Source of the DNA: an uncultured Bacteroidales bacterium
GTDB taxonomy: Bacteria > Bacteroidota > Bacteroidia > Bacteroidales > Paludibacteraceae
DNA: 40,197 bases
Direction of reading: 5' to 3'
Assembly: GCA_900319035.1 (NCBI GenBank)
Contig: ONMU01000035.1
Span: 1 to 40,197 of the forward strand
In this document: piece after piece, positions 17,213-25,088 of the stretch
Position numbering within the stretch: the first letter of the stretch is position 1
How the letters are laid out: every line of letters begins with the position of its first letter
Made by a program: the position numbers and the translations under genes
The notes under the pieces: model-generated
What the model was told of the DNA's origin: nothing
Databases searched by the model: none
The model's input: only the letters and a program-made list of their open reading frames with translations

Positions 17213-17668
17213 ATGCAGACATTTATTGGAAATATAGAAGGACGGTTGGATGAGAAGGGACGTATATTCGTGCCGGCTGTTTATCGTAAGATATTGGCTG
17301 AGGCTGAGAGTAAGCGGATCGTCATGCGTAGAGATACGGACAACGAGTGTCTGATGTTCTATCCAGAGGCGGTATGGAATGAGAAAGTAGAGGCATTGCG
17401 TCAGGCATTGGACGAATGGGATCCGGAGGATCAACTGATTTTGATGCAGTTTATGGCAGATGCGGAATATATGGAACCCGATGGTCAAGGTCGCATCCTG
17501 TTGCAAAGGAAAAATTTGGAGACTATAGGTGCGCAACAGGATGTGCTCTTTGTCGGGATGCTGAACCGTTTTGCACTTTGGGCTCCTGAGAAATTTGCGG
17601 AGAAACGTTTGAGTCAAAGCGAATTGGCAGCAAGACTGCGTGCAAAAATGAGTAAGAAGGAAGCCTGA
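17213..17668 (+). CDS. mraZ: Transcriptional regulator MraZ
   Basis: 151-aa protein with two AbrB/SpoVT-like swapped-hairpin halves: residues about 1-80 (FIGNIEGRLDEKGRIFVPAVYR) and 80-130 (MEPDGQGRILLQRKN). MraZ forms ring oligomers and binds TGGGN repeats to repress the division and cell-wall cluster it heads. ATG 17213 gives the canonical MQTFIGN start; a TTG at 17204 in the preceding heptamer array would add three residues and is less likely. Two matching operator boxes lie upstream. rsmH follows after 169 bases filled largely by tandem repeats. Confidence 0.95.
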   Translation: MQTFIGNIEGRLDEKGRIFVPAVYRKILAEAESKRIVMRRDTDNECLMFYPEAVWNEKVEALRQALDEWDPEDQLILMQFMADAEYMEPDGQGRILLQRKNLETIGAQQDVLFVGMLNRFALWAPEKFAEKRLSQSELAARLRAKMSKKEA

Positions 17669-17701
17669 CGTTCACAGAGGTGATGAGATGATAAGTCGAA
17701 T

Positions 17702-17734
17702 AACCTACTAATCACCTACTAATTTCCTACTACA
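17702..17734 (+). repeat. 11-bp tandem repeat x3 between mraZ and rsmH
   Basis: CCTACTA recurs at 17704, 17715 and 17726, an exact 11-base step. Apart from this and the next heptamer array, the 17669-17837 gap holds no other recognisable signal. Confidence 0.85.
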
Positions 17735-17770
17735 ATACTGAAGAGGGAGGGGAGAGTTAAGAGTGAAGAA

Positions 17771-17819
17771 TTCAGAATTCAGATTTCAGAGTTCAGAATT
17801 CAGAATTCAGAGTTCAGAA
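17771..17819 (+). repeat. Heptamer array TTCAGAN x7 in the rsmH leader
   Basis: Seven consecutive 7-bp units differing only in the last base (A, T, G, A, A, G, A). It happens to be open in the rsmH frame, giving a spurious 25-residue N-terminal extension from ATG 17763. Confidence 0.95.
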
Positions 17820-17837
17820 TTAAAAGATAAAAGACAA

Positions 17838-18914
17838 ATGGAGAATGTGTACCACATACCGGCAATGCTGAAAGAGACGATCGAGGGTTTGGAAATCAAG
17901 CCGAACGGGGTGTATGTGGATGTTACTTTCGGTGGAGGAGGACATTCGAGAGCTATCTTGGAAGCTCTCGAAAATTCACAAATAACAATTAACAATTTAC
18001 AAAGGGCTTGTAAAAGTTCTGTACAAAATAAGGGACATCTGTACTCTTTTGATCAGGATATTGAGGCGTATGAGAATGCGATCAAAGGAGAGGGGGAAGA
18101 TCGCGCATTAATGCACGATGCAAAATGGACGTTTGTGCATAGTAATTTCCGGTATTTGCGGAACTGGATGGATTACTACGGAGTAAAGGAGATTGATGGA
18201 TTGTTGGCGGATTTGGGCGTTAGTTTTCATCATTTTGATTGTCCGGAGAGAGGGTTCAGTTTTCGATTTAGCGCGCCGTTGGATATGCGGATGAACCAGA
18301 CAGCCAAACGGACGGCGGCGGATATTGTGAATACTTACAGCGAGGAGGAATTAGCAAAAGTTTTTTGGTTATACGGCGAATTGAAGAACGGGAGGGGCAT
18401 CGCAAGGAATATATGCAAGGCTCGTTCTCAGAAGCCGATTTTACGGACAGAGGAGTTAGTAGCGGCAGCAATGAATATGCCGCTCGCGAAACTCACGGGC
18501 ACAGAACAAGGTGCAACGCAAGGAGAAGAAGAGGGAAATCCGCTAAGATTGGCGGATGTAAGAGAGCTGGAGATTCCGACGCAGTACAAAAAGGATCTGG
18601 CACGGCTGTTTCAGGCGTTGCGGATAGAGGTGAACGATGAGATGGGAGCGCTGAGAGAGATGTTGGTGGCAGCGAGAGATCTGTTGAAACCCGGAGGAAG
18701 GATAGCGATCTTGACGTACCATTCGTTGGAGGATCGGTTGGTGAAGAATTTCCTGCGAAGCGGGAACCTCGAGGGGACGATAGAGAAGGATTTTTACGGG
18801 AATAACCTGAGTCCGTTTGAGGTGATCGAGAAAGGTCGTGAGGCCTCGCCGGAAGAAGTAGAACGCAATCCACGCGCACGCAGCGCCAAGTTAAGGGTCG
18901 CAGAGAAGAAATAG
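17838..18914 (+). CDS. rsmH: 16S rRNA (cytosine1402-N4)-methyltransferase RsmH
   Basis: SAM-dependent methyltransferase (358 aa from ATG 17838) that modifies C1402 in the decoding centre of 16S rRNA. Seen: SAM-binding VDVTFGGGGHSRAIL (about residues 29-43), SFDQD, LADLGVSFHHFD, ERGFSFRF with DMRMNQ, and LTYHSLEDRLVKNFL near the end. The family is usually 300-315 aa; the surplus falls in three segments: NSQITINNLQR... after GGGGHSRAI (heptamer array 17974-18001), GEDRALMHDAK (palindromic element), and a low-complexity stretch near residues 218-240 (TEQGATQGEEEGN). I start at MENVYHIPAML because the upstream in-frame residues are translated heptamers. Confidence 0.95.
   Translation: MENVYHIPAMLKETIEGLEIKPNGVYVDVTFGGGGHSRAILEALENSQITINNLQRACKSSVQNKGHLYSFDQDIEAYENAIKGEGEDRALMHDAKWTFVHSNFRYLRNWMDYYGVKEIDGLLADLGVSFHHFDCPERGFSFRFSAPLDMRMNQTAKRTAADIVNTYSEEELAKVFWLYGELKNGRGIARNICKARSQKPILRTEELVAAAMNMPLAKLTGTEQGATQGEEEGNPLRLADVRELEIPTQYKKDLARLFQALRIEVNDEMGALREMLVAARDLLKPGGRIAILTYHSLEDRLVKNFLRSGNLEGTIEKDFYGNNLSPFEVIEKGREASPEEVERNPRARSAKLRVAEKK
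17974..18001 (+). repeat. Heptamer array (NNNNACA x4) inside rsmH
   Basis: Units ATTCACA, AATAACA, ATTAACA, ATTTACA. Translated as ENSQITINNL, between the SAM-binding loop and SFDQD where family members have a short turn. Confidence 0.8.
18101..18120 (+). repeat. Palindromic element, copy 1, inside rsmH
   Basis: Differs by one base from the perfect 20-bp palindrome at 18915-18934 (C instead of T at the fifth position of the element). The flank GATGCAAA is shared too. Read in frame it gives DRALMHDAK. Confidence 0.85.
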
Positions 18915-18934
18915 ATCGTGCATTAATGCACGAT
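18915..18934 (+). repeat. Palindromic element, copy 2, perfect 20-bp palindrome before ftsL
   Basis: ATCGTGCATTAATGCACGAT, directly after the rsmH stop (18912-18914). It overlaps the first two bases of the upstream candidate ATG of ftsL. Confidence 0.9.
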
Positions 18935-19259
18935 GCAAGATATGGCAGATGCACATGATATACAGAGTTGGCTGAACGGCGATAAGCTGCGGAGTCAGAA
19001 GATCAGGGAGCAATATCCGTTGATCGGATTGATTGTGGCGTTGGTGTTTGTGTATATCTTTGCGGGGTATCAGGCTGCCAAACAACAACACCGTCTGACG
19101 GACACGAAGAAAGAGATGTTAGACGCTAAGTTCCGGTACATGACCATCAGCGCGGAGTTGACGAACTTGACGAGGCAGAGCACGGTGGTTGAGGTGCTGA
19201 AAGAAAACGGAAGTGAGCTACGGGAGAATAATGTTCCGCCGGTGAAAATAGAAAATTAA
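18933..19259 (+). CDS. ftsL: FtsL-like bitopic division protein
   Basis: 108-aa protein between rsmH and ftsI, the fixed place of ftsL. One transmembrane helix (about residues 29-47, PLIGLIVALVFVYIFAGY) follows a charged cytoplasmic segment; a short periplasmic coiled-coil-prone stretch follows (RLTDTKKEMLDAKFRYMTIS). FtsL bridges the divisome scaffold to FtsW/FtsI. Sequence identity is weak, so the call rests on topology and position. The start could be ATG 18933 or 18942 (MADAHD...); the former overlaps the palindromic element. The stop codon and last residue come from the following heptamer array. Confidence 0.75.
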   Translation: MQDMADAHDIQSWLNGDKLRSQKIREQYPLIGLIVALVFVYIFAGYQAAKQQHRLTDTKKEMLDAKFRYMTISAELTNLTRQSTVVEVLKENGSELRENNVPPVKIEN

Positions 19260-19279
19260 AAATTAAAAATTAAGAATTT
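19252..19279 (+). repeat. Heptamer array AAAATTA x3 + AGAATTT at ftsL/ftsI
   Basis: Supplies the ftsL TAA stop and reaches into the TTG start codon of ftsI, filling the whole intercistronic gap. Confidence 0.9.
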
Positions 19280-20933
19280 GTCTGACGAGCAAAGAAATAC
19301 GGTATGGCGATTTGCGATGATATTTATTGTCATCTTTATCGGCTTTGTGGCTGTGCTCGGGAAGATTGTGTATATACAGGCCGTGGAGCGGGACGAATGG
19401 TTGAAAGTGGCAGAGAAACAAGTGCCGACGAACCGTCCGATCAAAGCGACCAGAGGAAATATATTGGATTGCAACGGTCGATTGTTGGCAAGCAGTATGC
19501 CGCAATACTATGTATATATGGATACGCGTGTGCCCGCGTTGCACGACAAAGGCGGTGAGCTTTTTCAGAAACATATAGACTCTTTAGCGTTAGATTTAGC
19601 AGCAGTGGTGGGAGAGAAGAGTGCGGCGGAGTACAAGACGCGGATCGTGAATGCGTACCGTCATGGAGAGAAAAGGCTGAGAGTGTGCGACCATCGGATC
19701 AATTATTTGCAGCGTCAGGCTTTGGAACAGAATAAACTCATTAAGAAAGGTAAGTATAAGAGCGGTATTTTCTTTGAGGACCAGCATCGACGGATCAAAC
19801 CTTATGGGATCTTGGCGAGCCGAACAATCGGTGGCATCTATGGTGAAGGCGGCAACGGAAAGTCGGGTTTGGAGAAAGGTTTTGACAAGGAGTTGCGCGG
19901 CGAGGACGGAATGAGCAGTATTCAGCGTATCGGCGGACGAAATGAGTCGGTGACGGTGGAGGAAGCGAAAGACGGTCTGGACGTAGTGACTACTATTGAT
20001 GCGAACCTGCAAGACATCGTGGAGAACGCGTTGCTCGTCAAGACAGCTGAAAGGAATGCGAAATGGGGTTGCGCTATTCTGATGGAGACGCAGACCGGAT
20101 ATATTCGTGCGATTGCGAACATAGACCGAGACGAGAACGGTCAGTATTTAGAGGCGCAGAACCATGCTGTACAGCGTGTGGAGCCGGGATCGACGTTTAA
20201 GACGATTGCTTTGGTGGCAGCTTTGGACGACGGGAAGATCGATATAGATGATACCGTGACGGTGAGCCGTCAGCCTTGGAAATACTTCTCGGTGAAGCAC
20301 ACGGACGCTCACCCGATGGACACGATGCTGACCGTTCGGTCGGCTTTGGCGGTGTCGAGTAACATCGCTTTGGCGAAACTGATCACACGCAGTTATGAGG
20401 GATCGGCGAAGAAATTCGTGAGGAGGATAGAGAAGATGGGTCTGTTAGATAGTGTGTATTGCGAGATCCCGGGAGCCGACAAAGTGCGAATCGACGTGCC
20501 GAGAGACACGGTGACGTTGAGTAAGATGAGTTACGGGTACTCGGTGGAGATGAGTCCGATGCAGATTTTGATGTTTTATAACGCGATTGCCAACAACGGA
20601 CGGATGATGCGACCGATGTTGGTGACGAGTATTCAGCAGAACGGCGAGGAGGTGAAGCGTTTCCGTCCGGAGATGGTGGAGAGTTCGATCTGCGGAAGTC
20701 GGACGCTGAGAGATATCAAGGGAGCGAGACACCACCGAATGACGTTCGTGGGCTATTTCCCGGAGGAGAATCCGCGGTACACCTGTATCTGCATGATCGA
20801 AGATCCGCAATACCCGTACGATGCGGGAATGGATTGCGGCAGTACGGTGAGGGTGATTGCGGAGAAGACGATGGCTTACACGGGATGCTATGTTTGGAGA
20901 GAGGGCGTAAGGCGTCTTGAAAAACGCAATTAA
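19278..20933 (+). CDS. ftsI: FtsI/PBP-type transpeptidase, lacking a visible KTG motif
   Basis: Division-specific class B penicillin-binding protein by position and domains (551 aa). One membrane anchor (about residues 12-35), the dimerisation segment (RPIKATRGNILDCNGRLLA) and a transpeptidase domain with SxxK (S305-T-F-K308) and SxN (S360-S-N362). No K[TS]G follows. The sequence passes from SRTLRDIKGARHHR (near 474-487) straight to MTFVGYFPEENPRYTC, where relatives have a longer stretch containing AGKTGTA. It also ends without a PASTA domain, unlike longer Bacteroidota FtsI. Either the protein is catalytically impaired, another PBP compensates, or the assembly lost bases. The start is TTG; no ATG lies ahead of the membrane helix. 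Confidence 0.85.
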   Translation: MSDEQRNTVWRFAMIFIVIFIGFVAVLGKIVYIQAVERDEWLKVAEKQVPTNRPIKATRGNILDCNGRLLASSMPQYYVYMDTRVPALHDKGGELFQKHIDSLALDLAAVVGEKSAAEYKTRIVNAYRHGEKRLRVCDHRINYLQRQALEQNKLIKKGKYKSGIFFEDQHRRIKPYGILASRTIGGIYGEGGNGKSGLEKGFDKELRGEDGMSSIQRIGGRNESVTVEEAKDGLDVVTTIDANLQDIVENALLVKTAERNAKWGCAILMETQTGYIRAIANIDRDENGQYLEAQNHAVQRVEPGSTFKTIALVAALDDGKIDIDDTVTVSRQPWKYFSVKHTDAHPMDTMLTVRSALAVSSNIALAKLITRSYEGSAKKFVRRIEKMGLLDSVYCEIPGADKVRIDVPRDTVTLSKMSYGYSVEMSPMQILMFYNAIANNGRMMRPMLVTSIQQNGEEVKRFRPEMVESSICGSRTLRDIKGARHHRMTFVGYFPEENPRYTCICMIEDPQYPYDAGMDCGSTVRVIAEKTMAYTGCYVWREGVRRLEKRN

Positions 20934-20960
20934 AAATTAAAAATTAAGAATTAAAAATTA
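20926..20960 (+). repeat. Heptamer array AAAATTA x5 at ftsI/murE
   Basis: TTA recurs at 20930, 20937, 20944, 20951 and 20958. Contains the ftsI stop codon and ends 1 base before the murE ATG. Confidence 0.92.
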
Positions 20961-20961
20961 T

Positions 20962-22437
20962 ATGCTTTTATCCGAGTTATTGACAGCGATTGAGCCGATA
21001 GAGGTGATCGGTTCGACAGAGAAAGAGATCAAGGGTCTGCATTTTGACAGCCGTAAGGTGGGTCAAGGCGATCTGTTCGTTGCGCAAGTGGGAACGGCAG
21101 TAGATGGACACACGTTCATTGAGGGTTGTGTGGAAAAGGGCGCGACTGCGGTGGTTCTGAGTGATCGTGCATTCATGCACGATGCGAAGGACGTGACCTA
21201 TATTTTGGTTGAAAATACGGATAAGGCGTTGGGATTGTTGGCAAGCAAGTGGTTTGGCGAGCCGAGTAAGGCGTTGACGCTTGTGGGCGTGACGGGTACG
21301 AACGGCAAGACGACTATTGCGACCCTGCTGTACAAACTCGTGCGTGCTTTGGGACACAAGGCAGGATTGCTTTCGACCGTGGTCAATTATATCGAGGATG
21401 AGGCGGTTCCTGCAACCCACACAACGCCGGACGCGATCGAGTTGAACGGTCTGTTGAGAAGGATGGTGGATGCAGGTTGTGAGTACGCGTTCATGGAGGT
21501 TAGTTCGCACGCGATTGCGCAGGAACGTATCGCTGGTTTGGATTTTGACGGGGCGCTGTTTACCAACTTGACGAGGGATCATATAGACTACCATAAGACT
21601 TTTGACAACTATCGCGATACGAAAAAACGGCTGTTTGACGGATTGAAGAAGACAGCTTTTGCGGTGACGAACAAAGACGACAAGAACGGACTCGTCATGA
21701 CGCAGAACTGCAAGGCGGATGTGAAGACCTATTCGACCCGCTCGTTGGCGGATTACAAGGCGCAGATCTTGGAAGAGGGTTTTGAAGGGATGATGCTGAA
21801 TATCAATGGGAAAGAGGTGTTTGTGCCGTTGGTGGGACGATTCAATGTCAGCAACCTGCTCTGTATCTACGGTGCGGCTTTGTGTCTGGGCTTTGAGGAG
21901 TTGGAAGTGCTGCGTGTTCTGAGTACATTGAAACCCGTGAACGGTCGTTTTGAGACGATCCGCAGCCCGAAAGGCTGGACGGCGATAGTCGATTATGCTC
22001 ACACGCCGGACGCGGTTGATAATGTGATAAGTACCATAAGGGAGATTTTGGACAATGGACAAAAGACAATGGACAAAGGACAAAAGAAACTCATTACAGT
22101 TATTGGTTGCGGCGGAAACAGAGACAAGGGCAAGCGGCCGATGATGGCGCAGATTGCCAAGAAGGGTAGTGAGCAGTTGATCTTGACGAGCGATAACCCG
22201 CGTGACGAGGAACCGGCTGATATTCTGAACGATATGAAAGCCGGTTTGACAGAAGAGGAGTTGCGTAGTACCTTGGTGATCGAAGATCGCGCTGCGGCTA
22301 TCCAGACGGCTTGTACCTTAGCGCAGGCAGGAGATGTGATACTCGTTGCCGGTAAGGGCCATGAGGACTATCAGATCATCAAGGGTGTGAAACACCATTT
22401 TGATGACCACGAGGTAGTTCGCAAATATGCGAACTGA
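20962..22437 (+). CDS. murE: UDP-MurNAc-tripeptide ligase MurE (meso-DAP type)
   Basis: Cytosolic ATP-dependent ligase (491 aa) adding the third stem-peptide residue. The ATP-binding loop GVTGTNGKTT is near residues 112-121; EVSSHA, RFNVSN, VDYAHTPDA and GCGGNRDKGKRP follow in order. DNPRDEEP near residue 413 carries the DNPR signature for meso-diaminopimelate. Two repeat-derived segments are visible: SDRAFMHDAK (palindromic element at 21163-21182) in the N-terminal domain and DNGQKTMDKGQKK (heptamer array at 22049-22083) just before LITVIGCGG. Both are in frame and avoid catalytic motifs. Confidence 0.97.
   Translation: MLLSELLTAIEPIEVIGSTEKEIKGLHFDSRKVGQGDLFVAQVGTAVDGHTFIEGCVEKGATAVVLSDRAFMHDAKDVTYILVENTDKALGLLASKWFGEPSKALTLVGVTGTNGKTTIATLLYKLVRALGHKAGLLSTVVNYIEDEAVPATHTTPDAIELNGLLRRMVDAGCEYAFMEVSSHAIAQERIAGLDFDGALFTNLTRDHIDYHKTFDNYRDTKKRLFDGLKKTAFAVTNKDDKNGLVMTQNCKADVKTYSTRSLADYKAQILEEGFEGMMLNINGKEVFVPLVGRFNVSNLLCIYGAALCLGFEELEVLRVLSTLKPVNGRFETIRSPKGWTAIVDYAHTPDAVDNVISTIREILDNGQKTMDKGQKKLITVIGCGGNRDKGKRPMMAQIAKKGSEQLILTSDNPRDEEPADILNDMKAGLTEEELRSTLVIEDRAAAIQTACTLAQAGDVILVAGKGHEDYQIIKGVKHHFDDHEVVRKYAN
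21163..21182 (+). repeat. Palindromic element, copy 3, inside murE
   Basis: Same as copy 2 except for one base at the centre (TTCA instead of TTAA), read in frame as DRAFMHDAK, the same codon phase as the rsmH copy. Confidence 0.85.
22049..22083 (+). repeat. Heptamer array NNGACAA x5 inside murE
   Basis: Units TGGACAA, TGGACAA, AAGACAA, TGGACAA, AGGACAA. Translated in frame as DNGQKTMDKGQK. Confidence 0.92.
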
Positions 22438-22480
22438 TTTGAGATTTCTCTGCCGCAAGGGCGCGATTAACTCCGTTTTT

Positions 22481-22501
22481 GAGATTTGAAATTTGAGATT
22501 T
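22481..22501 (+). repeat. Heptamer array GANATTT x3 before mraY
   Basis: GAGATTT, GAAATTT, GAGATTT, ending 1 base before the mraY ATG. Another GAGATTT lies at 22441 just after the murE stop. Confidence 0.82.
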
Positions 22502-22502
22502 T

Positions 22503-23774
22503 ATGCTATACTCGTTATTTAACCAATTTAGTGATGTGTTGGGTGCGCGGTTGTTCACCTATATATCGTTCAGAGCTATCGTAGCCGGAGTGATCGGGCT
22601 GCTGATCAGTGTGTGGTTTGGCAACTGGTTTATCAACTACATGAAGCGTCATAACATCTCCGAGACGCAGCGTGACGAGAAGACCGACCCGTTCAATGTG
22701 GCGAAGAAAGGGGTTCCGACGATGGGCGGATTGATTGTTATTGCTGCCATCTTGGTGCCGTGTCTGCTGCTTGGTAAGTTGACCAACGTGTATATGATCT
22801 TGATGCTGATCACAACGCTGCTGATGGGTGCGTTGGGTTTTGCGGACGACTATATCAAGACGTTTAAGAAGAACAAGGACGGTCTCAACGGTTGGATCAA
22901 GATAGCAGGGCAGGTGAGTTTGGGCCTGATTGTGGGTCTGACGCTGCGTTTCTGCCCGGCAGTGAGCATGAATGAGGTGGTGACGAGCAAGATTGAGAAT
23001 AACGTGGTGGTGTTTGAGAAGACACCGGAACTCAAGTCCACACAGACGACGATTCCTTTTGTGAAGCATCATAACTTCAACTATGCCGACCTGTTTTCAT
23101 GGACAGGCGAGCAGAACAAGTACCGTTTCGGGTGGATTTTCTTTGTGCTGCTGACGGTGTTTGTGGTGGCAGCAGTGAGCAACGGAGCTAACCTGAACGA
23201 TGGTATGGACGGAATGTGTGCGGGTAACTCGGCGATCATCGGAATAGCCTTGCTCATACTCGCTTATACGAGCGGTAGTGTCGTTTGGGCGCAGTATTTC
23301 GATGTGATGTACATCCCCGGCAGCGAAGAGTTGGTGGTTTTCTTGGCTTCGTTCGTCGGTGCGTTGGTGGGTTATCTGTGGTTTAACGGTTTCCCGGCTC
23401 AGGTGTTCATGGGCGATACCGGCAGTCTGACGGTGGGCGGTATTATCGGTGTGTGTGCGATGGTGATTCATAAGGAGCTGTTGGTGCCGGTGTTGTGCGG
23501 CGTGTTCCTTATGGAGAGCGTGAGTGTGATTGTTCAGACGCAGACCTATAAGTTCTTCAAGAAGCGCGGACAACATGTGCGTGTATGGAAAAGAACCCCG
23601 TTGCATGATCATTTCCGCACCTCTGTGGAGCAGGTCCTCAAGAACGATCCGACCTGTGTGTTCGTTTTCAAGGGCAGTAAGAACCTGCATCATGAGAACA
23701 AGATCGTGCTGCGTTTCTGCATCGTGACGTTGATCTTGGCAGCAATAACCATTTTGACATTGAAGATAAGGTAA
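22503..23774 (+). CDS. mraY: Phospho-MurNAc-pentapeptide transferase MraY
   Basis: Integral membrane enzyme (423 aa, about ten transmembrane helices) that transfers phospho-MurNAc-pentapeptide to undecaprenyl phosphate, making lipid I. Signatures: KKGVPTMGGLIV near residue 73, FADDYIK near 117, LNDGMDGMCAGNSAI near 235 and FMGDTGSLTVGG near 303. It is longer than the 360 aa of Proteobacteria owing to a periplasmic segment (about residues 150-205), which as far as I recall is also present in other Bacteroidota. murD starts 2 bases after its stop. Confidence 0.97.
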   Translation: MLYSLFNQFSDVLGARLFTYISFRAIVAGVIGLLISVWFGNWFINYMKRHNISETQRDEKTDPFNVAKKGVPTMGGLIVIAAILVPCLLLGKLTNVYMILMLITTLLMGALGFADDYIKTFKKNKDGLNGWIKIAGQVSLGLIVGLTLRFCPAVSMNEVVTSKIENNVVVFEKTPELKSTQTTIPFVKHHNFNYADLFSWTGEQNKYRFGWIFFVLLTVFVVAAVSNGANLNDGMDGMCAGNSAIIGIALLILAYTSGSVVWAQYFDVMYIPGSEELVVFLASFVGALVGYLWFNGFPAQVFMGDTGSLTVGGIIGVCAMVIHKELLVPVLCGVFLMESVSVIVQTQTYKFFKKRGQHVRVWKRTPLHDHFRTSVEQVLKNDPTCVFVFKGSKNLHHENKIVLRFCIVTLILAAITILTLKIR

Positions 23775-23776
23775 AT

Positions 23777-25060
23777 ATGAAACGAATCGTAGTATTGGGT
23801 GCAGGAGAAAGCGGCTCGGGAGCTGCTATTCTGGCGAAGGAGAAAGGTTTTGACGTGTTCGTGAGTGATTGCGGGACGATCAGTGAACCGTATCGCGCGC
23901 TGTTGGATCAGAACGGTGTGCAGTGGGAGGACGGAAAGCATAGCGAAGAGTTGATACTCAATGCGGATGAGGTGGTGAAATCGCCGGGTATTCCGTTGAC
24001 AGCTCCGCTGATTCAGAAGTTGCAGGCACAAGGAACTCCGATCATCTCGGAGATTGAGTTTGCTGCGCGTTACACGAACGCGAAGATGATCTGTATCACC
24101 GGTTCGAACGGCAAGACAACCACTACTTCGCTTATCTATTATATCCTGCGCAATGCAGGGCTGAACGTCGGTTTGGCGGGAAACATCGGTAACTCGCTGG
24201 CATTGCAGGTGGCGCATGAGGACCATGACTACTACGTGATTGAGTTGAGTTCGTTCCAGTTGGATAATATGTACGATTTCAAGGCGGACGTAGCGATCTT
24301 GCTTAATATCACGCCGGATCACTTGGATCGGTACGACTATAAGTTCCAGAACTATATCGATGCGAAATTCCGTATCACGCGCAATCAGACCAAAGAGGAT
24401 TCGTTCATTTATTGGGCGGAAGATCCGGTTATTGACCGCGAGATGAAGAAGATTCAACTCGGTGCAACGCTCTATCCGTATGGCTTCAGTGTGCCGAATC
24501 CGCTGCCGTTGGGCGAAGAGGAGTTGGCGCTCAAAGGGCGGCATAATGTGCTTAATTCGATGGCTGCCACGATAGCAGCGAAGGTAGTGGGTATCAAGAA
24601 AGAGGTGATCCGCGAGAGTTTGAAAACATTCCAAGGGGTGGAGCATCGTCTCCAATACGTAGCGACCGTGCGAGGCGTCAGGTGGATCAATGACAGCAAG
24701 GCAACGAACGTCAACAGCTGCTGGTACGCCTTGGAGTCCATGACGACGCCGACCGTGCTGATCTTAGGCGGCAAGGACAAAGGCAACGACTATAGCGAGA
24801 TCGATGAGTTGGTGAAAGAGAAATGTCACACCTTAGTGTTCATGGGCTTGCATAATGAGAAACTGAGAGAGCACTTTGAGAAATTTGAAGAATTAAAAAT
24901 CTTTGACACCGATAATCTGCATGATGCAGTTATGGCGGCATATAACGCGGCGCATGAAGGGGATACCGTTTTGTTGAGTCCTTGCTGCGCAAGTTTTGAT
25001 CTTTTCAAGAGTTACGAGGATAGGGGAGAGCAGTTCATGGCTGCCGTACGAGCACTATAA
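23777..25060 (+). CDS. murD: UDP-MurNAc-L-alanine:D-glutamate ligase MurD
   Basis: Cytosolic Mur ligase (427 aa) adding D-Glu to UDP-MurNAc-L-Ala. Nucleotide-binding N-terminus VVLGAGESGSGAA, ATP loop ITGSNGKTTTTSLIYY near residue 110, ELSSFQLD, NITPDHLDRY and WINDSKATN in order; C-terminal LILGGKDKGNDY and LSPCCASFDLFKSYEDRGEQF are MurD-specific. Length is a little under the usual 440. It starts 2 bases after mraY, and a heptamer array begins immediately after its stop. Confidence 0.97.
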   Translation: MKRIVVLGAGESGSGAAILAKEKGFDVFVSDCGTISEPYRALLDQNGVQWEDGKHSEELILNADEVVKSPGIPLTAPLIQKLQAQGTPIISEIEFAARYTNAKMICITGSNGKTTTTSLIYYILRNAGLNVGLAGNIGNSLALQVAHEDHDYYVIELSSFQLDNMYDFKADVAILLNITPDHLDRYDYKFQNYIDAKFRITRNQTKEDSFIYWAEDPVIDREMKKIQLGATLYPYGFSVPNPLPLGEEELALKGRHNVLNSMAATIAAKVVGIKKEVIRESLKTFQGVEHRLQYVATVRGVRWINDSKATNVNSCWYALESMTTPTVLILGGKDKGNDYSEIDELVKEKCHTLVFMGLHNEKLREHFEKFEELKIFDTDNLHDAVMAAYNAAHEGDTVLLSPCCASFDLFKSYEDRGEQFMAAVRAL

Positions 25061-25081
25061 TTTTGAATTTTAAATTTTGAA
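25061..25081 (+). repeat. Heptamer array TTTTGAA x3 at murD/ftsW
   Basis: TTTTGAA, TTTTAAA, TTTTGAA, starting on the base after the murD stop codon. Reverse complement of a TTCAAAA unit. Confidence 0.85.
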
Positions 25082-25088
25082 TTTCATC

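Noticed and set aside
17763-17837. N-terminal extension of RsmH (25 residues)
   Set aside because: Translated TTCAGAN heptamers with a 7-residue period; conserved homology starts at MENVYHIPAML (17838).
20977-22083. 368-aa minus-strand frame opposite murE
   Set aside because: Shadow frame with histidine/arginine/glutamine-rich composition and no family motif; murE is certain on the other strand.
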